Shown piece after piece: positions 5,658-10,767 of a DNA stretch of 10,767 bases. A model generated the notes under the pieces. The model made no database searches. It saw nothing but the letters and a program-made list of their open reading frames with translations, and was not told the origin of the DNA. Both the position numbers and the translations under genes were made by a program. How positions within the stretch are numbered: the first letter of the stretch is position 1; each line of letters opens with the position of its first letter. The DNA comes from Desulfuromonadales bacterium (lineage in GTDB: Bacteria; Desulfobacterota; Desulfuromonadia; Desulfuromonadales; BM103): assembly GCA_030614505.1 (NCBI GenBank), contig JAUWTX010000045.1, forward strand, positions 1 to 10,767. The letters are read 5' to 3'.

Positions 5658-8045
5658 ATGACACAAAAACTGAACAAGGATTACAGTGCAGAGAGCATCA
5701 AGGTTCTTGAAGGCCTTTCGGCCGTTCGCAAGCGGCCGGCAATGTATATTGGCAGTACGTCGATACAGGGTTTGCACCACTTGGTTTACGAGGTGGTGGA
5801 CAACTCGATAGACGAAGCATTGGCTGGCCATTGTGACGAAATTAAGATTGTTCTCCATGTTGATAATTCGATTACGGTAGTTGATAACGGTCGGGGTATC
5901 CCGGTTGATATGCACCCCACACAGAAGAAATCTGCGGCCGAAGTCGTCATGACGGTCCTGCACGCTGGCGGCAAGTTTGATAGTGACAGCTACAAGGTTT
6001 CCGGTGGTTTGCATGGCGTTGGAGTTTCGGTTGTTAACGCTCTTTCAAGCCGTCTGGAACTTGAAATTCGCCGTGATGGCAAGGTTTATCGCCAGAACTA
6101 TGAGCGAGGGGTGCCGATGGCGGACCTGGTTGAGGACGGCACCACCAAGAGACGCGGTACCAGGATACTCTTCTGGCCTGATCCTGAGATTTTTGAAACC
6201 ACAGATTTCTCCTTTGAAACCCTGTCGCAGCGCATTCGCGAAATGGCTTTTCTCAATGCCGGAGTCAAAATTGAGATAATTGATGAACGCACCGACAAAA
6301 GCCATGTTTTCCACTATGAAGGTGGCATTGTCTCTTTTGTTGAATATCTCAACCGGGCGAAAAACCCCCTGCATCCCAAGCCGATATTTTTTAAAGGCAC
6401 CAGGGAAGATGTCGAAATAGATATAGCCATCCAGTATAATGACGCATACGATGAGAAAATCTTCTCTTTCGCCAACAATATCAACACCCACGAGGGCGGT
6501 ACTCACCTGAGTGGTTTCAAGGCGGCGCTGACGCGCACCATGAACACCTATGCGGCAACCAACAACCTGTTAAAAAACATGAAAACCTCGATCTCCGGGG
6601 ACGATCTGCGCGAGGGGATGGCTGCCGTTATCTCGGTCAAGGTCCCCGAACCACAGTTTGAGGGACAGACCAAGACCAAGTTGGGCAATTCAGAGATCAA
6701 GGGGTTTGTTGAAACCCTGATGAATGAAAAGCTGGCGGAATTTCTGGAAGAGAACCCGCCGGTGGCACGCAAAATTCTCGAGAAGGGTATTGATGCTGCC
6801 AGAGCTCGCGAAGCGGCGCGCAAAGCGCGCGATCTGACCCGTCGCAAGGGTGCCTTGGATGGTTTGGCCCTGCCGGGCAAGCTGGCTGATTGCCAGGAGA
6901 AGGATCCGGCGCTTTGCGAACTCTACCTGGTCGAGGGCGACTCTGCCGGCGGCAGCGCCAAACAGGGACGCGAACGGCGCTACCAGGCGATTCTGCCACT
7001 CAAGGGCAAGATTCTCAATGTTGAAAAAGCGCGTTTTGACAAGATGCTTACATCCAATGAGATTCGTACCCTGATTACCGCCATGGGCACCAGTATCGGC
7101 AAAGATGATTTCGACATCTCCAAGCTGCGTTATCATCGCATCATTATCATGACCGACGCCGATGTCGACGGTTCGCATATCCGTACCCTCTTGCTCACCT
7201 TTTTCTTCCGACAGATGACGGAACTGATTGAACGCGGCCACCTTTATATCGCTCAACCACCACTCTACAAGGCCAAGCGCGGTAAGAAAGAACTCTACCT
7301 GAAGGACGAGGATGCTTTGCGCGAATACCTGCTCGATGCGGGTGTTGAGGGAATGACCGTGAAGATGGAGAAGAGCGGTAAGTTGTTGCGTGGCAAGCAG
7401 ATCATCCCGACTTTGCGCAATATACTGGAGTACAACGAGCATTTCAGCAGGATGGTGCACAAAGGGATCAACGCCGAAGTTCTTAAGGTTTTTGTGAGCG
7501 GCAAACTTCAGAACGGTTTCGCTGACCTGATTGACCTTGAGCCTTTGGCGGTCAAGTTGCGCAATGCTGCACCCGACATCGAGTTTCAGGTGTTTAATGA
7601 TCCCCCGCGTATTCTCTATAACAACGGCAGCCTGCGTTCCTATATTGATCAGAAGGTGCTCGAGAGCCTGTCGATGTATGAGTACAAACTGTTACTGCAG
7701 TCATACAAGCAGGTCGAGGATATCTGTTTGAATGAGAATGCGCTGATCAGTAAGGATGGGCAGGAGGAGATGGTGGTGAGCGACCGTCAGGATATGCTCG
7801 ACTATTTCTTCGCCCGGGCCAAGAAAGGTCAGTACATCCAGCGTTACAAGGGGCTGGGTGAGATGAACCCTGAACAGCTTTGGGAGACCACCATGGACCC
7901 GGAGAAACGGGTGCTGCTGCAGGTCAAGATCGAAGACACCATCGAAGCGGAACAGATCTTTACCGTGCTGATGGGCGATCAGGTCGAGCCGCGCCGTGAA
8001 TTCATCGAAAACAACGCCCTGAACGTATCGAATTTGGACGTTTAA
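5658..8045 (+). CDS. gyrB: DNA gyrase subunit B
   Basis: ATPase subunit of DNA gyrase, which introduces negative supercoils with GyrA. The GHKL ATPase domain shows catalytic Glu45 and Asn49 in YEVVDNS, Asp76 in VVDNGRGIP, and the G-loop GGLHGVG at 117-123. QTKTKLG (337-343) supplies the transducer lysine. The TOPRIM domain has EGDSAGG with Glu426 at 426-432, PLKGKILNVEKAR at 447-459, and the metal-binding aspartates Asp500 and Asp502 in MTDADVDGSH. IQRYKGLGEMNPEQLW (727-742) marks the C-terminal tail. At 795 aa it includes the extra domain of about 160-170 residues (roughly 555-725) typical of Gram-negative GyrB and absent in about 640-aa forms. EGDSAGGSAKQGR fits GyrB rather than ParE. It starts one base after recF; a GAGGGTGA within the end of recF serves as Shine-Dalgarno, implying coupling. 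GC content rises from here on. Confidence 0.98.
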   Translation: MTQKLNKDYSAESIKVLEGLSAVRKRPAMYIGSTSIQGLHHLVYEVVDNSIDEALAGHCDEIKIVLHVDNSITVVDNGRGIPVDMHPTQKKSAAEVVMTVLHAGGKFDSDSYKVSGGLHGVGVSVVNALSSRLELEIRRDGKVYRQNYERGVPMADLVEDGTTKRRGTRILFWPDPEIFETTDFSFETLSQRIREMAFLNAGVKIEIIDERTDKSHVFHYEGGIVSFVEYLNRAKNPLHPKPIFFKGTREDVEIDIAIQYNDAYDEKIFSFANNINTHEGGTHLSGFKAALTRTMNTYAATNNLLKNMKTSISGDDLREGMAAVISVKVPEPQFEGQTKTKLGNSEIKGFVETLMNEKLAEFLEENPPVARKILEKGIDAARAREAARKARDLTRRKGALDGLALPGKLADCQEKDPALCELYLVEGDSAGGSAKQGRERRYQAILPLKGKILNVEKARFDKMLTSNEIRTLITAMGTSIGKDDFDISKLRYHRIIIMTDADVDGSHIRTLLLTFFFRQMTELIERGHLYIAQPPLYKAKRGKKELYLKDEDALREYLLDAGVEGMTVKMEKSGKLLRGKQIIPTLRNILEYNEHFSRMVHKGINAEVLKVFVSGKLQNGFADLIDLEPLAVKLRNAAPDIEFQVFNDPPRILYNNGSLRSYIDQKVLESLSMYEYKLLLQSYKQVEDICLNENALISKDGQEEMVVSDRQDMLDYFFARAKKGQYIQRYKGLGEMNPEQLWETTMDPEKRVLLQVKIEDTIEAEQIFTVLMGDQVEPRREFIENNALNVSNLDV

Positions 8046-8050
8046 ACGAC

Positions 8051-8118
8051 GTAGCGAGTAGCGGGTAGCGGGTAGCGAGGAAAAAATCACGCTACGCGCC
8101 ACGCGCCACGCGCCACTG
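8051..8118. repeat. Inverted pair of 7-bp tandem repeat arrays (GTRGCGN family)
   Basis: Left array: four head-to-tail heptamers GTAGCGA, GTAGCGG, GTAGCGG, GTAGCGA (8051-8078). Right array: GCTACGC, GCCACGC, GCCACGC, GCCACTG (8091-8118), which read on the minus strand are GTRGCGN units of the same family. The arms can fold back: GTAGCG (8072-8077) pairs perfectly with CGCTAC (8090-8095) around a 12-nt loop rich in A. Pairing then continues outward to 8051/8116 with regularly spaced mismatches. It fills most of the 95-bp gyrB-gyrA spacer and looks like a dispersed intergenic repeat rather than a terminator, since no T-run follows. Confidence 0.85.
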
Positions 8119-8136
8119 ATTTTCCGGAGGAAAATC
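8118..8136 (+). promoter_or_regulatory. Perfect hairpin enclosing the gyrA Shine-Dalgarno
   Basis: GATTTTCC (8118-8125) and GGAAAATC (8129-8136) are exact complements around a 3-nt loop GGA. The gyrA Shine-Dalgarno GGAGG (8126-8130) is split between the loop and the 3' arm, ten bases before the ATG. If formed in mRNA the hairpin would partly hide the ribosome binding site. The structure is seen in sequence; a regulatory role is inferred. Confidence 0.5.
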
Positions 8137-8140
8137 GAGA

Positions 8141-10642
8141 ATGCTTTCCGAACAGAACAAAGTCAGCGTTAATATCGAAGACGAAATGCGCAAGTCCTAT
8201 ATGGACTATGCGATGAGCGTGATCGTCGGCCGGGCTCTGCCGGATGTGCGAGACGGCCTCAAACCCGTCCATCGGCGGGTACTGTTCGCCATGAACGAGC
8301 TGAACAACGACTACAACAAGGCGTACAAAAAATCGGCTCGCGTGGTCGGTGACGTGATTGGTAAGTACCATCCCCATGGTGACACCGCGGTCTATGACAC
8401 CATCGTTCGCATGGCGCAGAACTTCTCCATGCGCTACCCGCTGATCGACGGCCAAGGCAACTTCGGTTCGGTTGACGGTGACTCGGCGGCGGCTATGCGT
8501 TACACCGAAGTTCGTATGGACCGGTTGGCTCATGAGCTGCTCAACGACCTCGACAAGGAGACGGTCGAGTTCGGTCCCAACTACGATGATTCTCTCGAAG
8601 AACCCCTGGTTTTACCCTGCAAGTTCCCCAACCTGCTGGTCAACGGTTCCGAGGGGATTGCGGTCGGTATGGCGACCAAGATCCCGCCGCACAACCTGGG
8701 CGAGGTGATCGATGGCCTGATTGCCGTGATCGACGACCCGAAACTTGAGTTCGAGGCGTTGATTGAACTTATCCCCGGTCCCGACTTCCCGACCAGCGGT
8801 TTCATTATGGGACGCGACAGCATCCATCAGGCTTACCGCACTGGTCGCGGCATTATCCCCATGCGCGCCAAGGCGATGGTCGAGCAGAACAGCCGCACCG
8901 GTCGCGAGAGCATCATCGTTACCGAGATCCCCTTCCAGGTCAACAAGGCGCGCCTGATCGAGAAAATCGCCGATCTGTTTCGAGACAAGAAGATTGAAGG
9001 GATATCCGATCTGCGCGATGAGTCGGACCGTGACGGTATGCGCATCGTCATCGAGCTGAAACGCGACAGCATTCCCCAGGTGGTGCTCAACCAACTCTAC
9101 AAAATGACACCTATGCATTCGTCGTTCGGCATCATTATGCTGGCGATTGTCAACGGACACCCGCGGATTTTGACGCTGCGCGAGGTGCTGGATAACTTCA
9201 TCGAGCACCGCAAGGAGATAGTCACTCGTCGCACCTTGTTCGAGCTGAAGAAGGCAGAGGCCCGCGCCCACATCCTTGAAGGGCTCAAGATTGCCCTGGA
9301 CAACCTCGATGAAGTGATCCAGGTCATCAAAACCAGCGCCAATCCAGCCGAAGCGAAGGAAAGATTGATCGCTCGTTTTGAGCTGAGCGAGATACAGGCT
9401 CAGGCGATTCTCGAGATGCGCTTGCACCGTCTGACCGGCCTGGAGCGCGATAAGATTGTCGAGGAATACCGGCAGATTTTAGCCCTGATAAAAAGACTCG
9501 AAGAGATCCTCGCCAGCGAGGTAGAGATTCTCAAGATCATCAAGGGTGAACTGATAGATATCAAGGACCGTTTCGGCAACCCGCGCCGCACCGAGATCAT
9601 AGCTGTGGCAGCCGACCTCTCCATCGAGGACATGATCGTCGAAGAGGATATGGTGGTCACTGTGTCTCACAGCGGCTACATCAAACGTAACGCTGTGTCG
9701 CTCTATCGGGCGCAGCGACGTGGAGGCAAAGGTGCGACCGGCATGCGGCCGAAGGAAGAAGATTTCGTTGAGAACCTCTTTATTGCATCGACCCACAGCT
9801 ATGTGTTGATTTTTACCAGTAAAGGCAAGGTCTATTGGCTCAAGGTTCATGAAATCCCGCAAGGCGGCCGCGCGGCGCGCGGCAAGGCGGTCGTCAATCT
9901 GTTGAATCTGGCCGAAGATGAAAGCGTGAGGACGATCCTGCCGGTTAAGGAATTCACCGCAGGCCGTTTCATCATTACGGCGACCAAAAATGGAACGGTC
10001 AAGAAAACCGACCTGCTGGCCTATTCCCATCCGCGCCAGGGCGGTATCATCGCCCTGACCATCGATGAGGGCGACAGCCTGATAGCAGCACGCCTGACCG
10101 ATGGGTCCATGGACATCCTGTTGGCCAGCCGCAACGGCAAATCGATCCGTTTTGCTGAATCCGGTGCGCGACCGATGGGACGTACGGCCCGAGGTGTGCG
10201 CGGTATGAAGCTGGAGAACGATGAAATTATCGGTATGGAAGTTGTCTCCGATGCAACGGCAGCAACCCTGGTCACTGTGACAGAGGCTGGTTACGGCAAG
10301 CGCACCAGCCTTGATGAGTACCGTGTCCAGAGCCGTGGTGGCAAAGGGATTATCACCATCAAGACCGGTGGTCGCAACGGCCAGGTGGTCGATGTTAAAC
10401 TGGTGGACAACGAATCCGATCTGATGTTCATTACTGATCGCGGCAAGGTGCTGCGCACGCGGGTCAGTGCCCTTTCGATTATCGGTCGTAACACCATGGG
10501 TGTGCGCCTGATGGTCCTGGAGGCAGAAGAGCGGATCGTAGCGGTAGCCAAGTTGGCAGAGAAGGAAGATGATGAAGGAAGTCCAGAAATTGCAGAAACA
10601 GCTCCTGATGGAGGAGCTCCAGCGCCAGGGGAAGGCGCCTAA
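8141..10642 (+). CDS. gyrA: DNA gyrase subunit A
   Basis: DNA-cleaving subunit of gyrase. It is 833 aa, in the family range. The N-terminal breakage-reunion domain has DGLKPVHRRVLFAM (38-51), the quinolone-region segment HPHGDTAVYD (77-86), and the catalytic tyrosine Tyr121 in AAMRYTEVRM. The C-terminal beta-pinwheel starts at about 485 and carries the gyrase-specific GyrA box QRRGGKG at 525-531, which separates it from ParC; a related QSRGGKG occurs at 730-736. The position equal to E. coli Ser83 is Thr82, a natural variant in many species, with Asp86 as the second site. The last 26 or so residues are an acidic, Pro/Gly/Ala-rich tail (EKEDDEGSPEIAET and on) that overlaps the next gene. The start has GGAGG ten bases upstream. 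It is separated from gyrB by a repeat-containing 95-bp spacer. Confidence 0.98.
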   Translation: MLSEQNKVSVNIEDEMRKSYMDYAMSVIVGRALPDVRDGLKPVHRRVLFAMNELNNDYNKAYKKSARVVGDVIGKYHPHGDTAVYDTIVRMAQNFSMRYPLIDGQGNFGSVDGDSAAAMRYTEVRMDRLAHELLNDLDKETVEFGPNYDDSLEEPLVLPCKFPNLLVNGSEGIAVGMATKIPPHNLGEVIDGLIAVIDDPKLEFEALIELIPGPDFPTSGFIMGRDSIHQAYRTGRGIIPMRAKAMVEQNSRTGRESIIVTEIPFQVNKARLIEKIADLFRDKKIEGISDLRDESDRDGMRIVIELKRDSIPQVVLNQLYKMTPMHSSFGIIMLAIVNGHPRILTLREVLDNFIEHRKEIVTRRTLFELKKAEARAHILEGLKIALDNLDEVIQVIKTSANPAEAKERLIARFELSEIQAQAILEMRLHRLTGLERDKIVEEYRQILALIKRLEEILASEVEILKIIKGELIDIKDRFGNPRRTEIIAVAADLSIEDMIVEEDMVVTVSHSGYIKRNAVSLYRAQRRGGKGATGMRPKEEDFVENLFIASTHSYVLIFTSKGKVYWLKVHEIPQGGRAARGKAVVNLLNLAEDESVRTILPVKEFTAGRFIITATKNGTVKKTDLLAYSHPRQGGIIALTIDEGDSLIAARLTDGSMDILLASRNGKSIRFAESGARPMGRTARGVRGMKLENDEIIGMEVVSDATAATLVTVTEAGYGKRTSLDEYRVQSRGGKGIITIKTGGRNGQVVDVKLVDNESDLMFITDRGKVLRTRVSALSIIGRNTMGVRLMVLEAEERIVAVAKLAEKEDDEGSPEIAETAPDGGAPAPGEGA

Positions 10643-10767
10643 AAAACGACTCTGGATTTTTCTTGGCCTGGCTCTTGTGTTGCTGATTTCTGCCGGAGTT
10701 TTCTGGTATCAGGTTACACTGCAGACGAGACTCGAAGAGACGTTCCAGAAGGGTCTGGCGCTCAGGC
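10572..10767 (+). CDS. Hypothetical membrane-anchored protein, N-terminal part, overlaps gyrA end
   Basis: An open frame different from that of gyrA runs from ATG 10572 to the window edge (65 codons). The protein starts MKEVQKLQKQLLMEELQRQG, a short helical Lys/Gln/Leu-rich cytoplasmic segment. A basic cluster KAPKKR (21-26) follows, then one hydrophobic helix at about 27-46 (LWIFLGLALVLLISAGVFWY) and a polar QTRLEETFQKG stretch. Positive charges before the helix suggest an N-in signal anchor with the rest outside the inner membrane. AAGGA (10562-10566) is well placed for ATG 10572; ATG 10569 directly before it is an alternative, and ATG 10608 lacks a Shine-Dalgarno. The overlap with gyrA is 71 bp. 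Function is unknown from this fragment; a larger periplasmic domain, perhaps helical, may follow. Confidence 0.6.
   Translation, partial: MKEVQKLQKQLLMEELQRQGKAPKKRLWIFLGLALVLLISAGVFWYQVTLQTRLEETFQKGLALR

Noticed and set aside
6690..7460. 256-codon open frame on the minus strand within gyrB
   Set aside because: It is fully antisense to the conserved TOPRIM region of gyrB, has no recognisable protein features and no Shine-Dalgarno; a shadow frame in GC-rich codons.
8051..8118. Heptad array as a CRISPR or as an intrinsic terminator for gyrB
   Set aside because: Units are 7 bp and contiguous with no spacers, and the stem is followed by GATTTTCC rather than a T-run.
8384..8398. Thr at the GyrA Ser83 position as a quinolone-resistance change
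   Set aside because: Thr is the normal residue here in many wild-type species, and the second site (Asp86) is unchanged; no inference on resistance is justified.
8087..8533. Minus-strand open frame ending in the heptad repeats
   Set aside because: Most of it is antisense to gyrA, and its C-terminus (ARGAWRVA) is simply the translated repeat. Such peptides are typical false ORFs.
8612..9427. 271-codon open frame on the minus strand within gyrA
   Set aside because: Antisense to the breakage-reunion domain of gyrA, with a composition expected from mirrored gyrA codons; no independent evidence.
1..10767. A new multi-gene accessory system
   Set aside because: All complete genes are core replication, translation or membrane-insertion genes in conserved order. 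I saw no transposase, integrase, tRNA, rRNA, toxin-antitoxin pair or defence gene.

Overview
This window is the replication-origin neighbourhood of a Gram-negative bacterial chromosome. It has two divergent gene blocks. On the minus strand lies rpmH-rnpA-yidD-yidC (ribosomal protein L34, RNase P protein, YidD, and the N-terminal part of the membrane insertase YidC, cut by the window edge). On the plus strand lies dnaA-dnaN-recF-gyrB-gyrA, followed by the start of an unrecognised membrane-anchored protein. YidC with a large periplasmic domain and a long GyrB (795 aa, with the C-terminal insertion of Gram-negative gyrases) point to a proteobacterium. Gene order and sequence style suggest a Desulfuromonadales/Geobacter-like lineage of the former Deltaproteobacteria. 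That placement is an inference from memory and was not checked by a search.

Region by region: 1-1485 is the minus-strand translation and membrane-biogenesis cluster. It is tightly packed: rnpA overlaps yidD by 8 bp, rpmH and rnpA are 15 bp apart, and yidD and yidC are 34 bp apart. 1486-1793 is an AT-rich divergent intergenic region with two perfect, convergent DnaA boxes just ahead of dnaA; one overlaps the likely dnaA promoter. 1794-3149 is dnaA. 3150-3380 is a very AT-rich spacer before dnaN. It holds five consecutive DnaA-trio-type triplets beside a small GC-rich patch, so it is the best candidate for the DNA-unwinding part of oriC. 3381-5656 carries dnaN and recF. 5658-8045 is gyrB, starting one base after recF. 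8046-8140 is an unusual 95-bp spacer: an inverted pair of 7-bp tandem repeat arrays, then a short perfect hairpin enclosing the gyrA Shine-Dalgarno sequence. 8141-10642 is gyrA, whose last 71 bp overlap, in another frame, the start of the next gene.

The genes form a coherent set. DnaA opens the origin, DnaN clamps the replicative polymerase, RecF acts in gap repair, and GyrB/GyrA form DNA gyrase, which removes positive supercoils ahead of forks and affects origin melting. The divergent block supplies L34 and the RNase P protein plus the YidD/YidC membrane-insertion pair.

Base composition changes along the window. The dnaA-dnaN part is AT-rich (about 37% GC in 2341-2400), while gyrA is GC-rich (about 60% GC in 8521-8580). 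I see no previously undescribed multi-gene system here. The points worth a second look are regulatory and structural: the origin architecture, the gyrB-gyrA spacer, and the gene overlap after gyrA.
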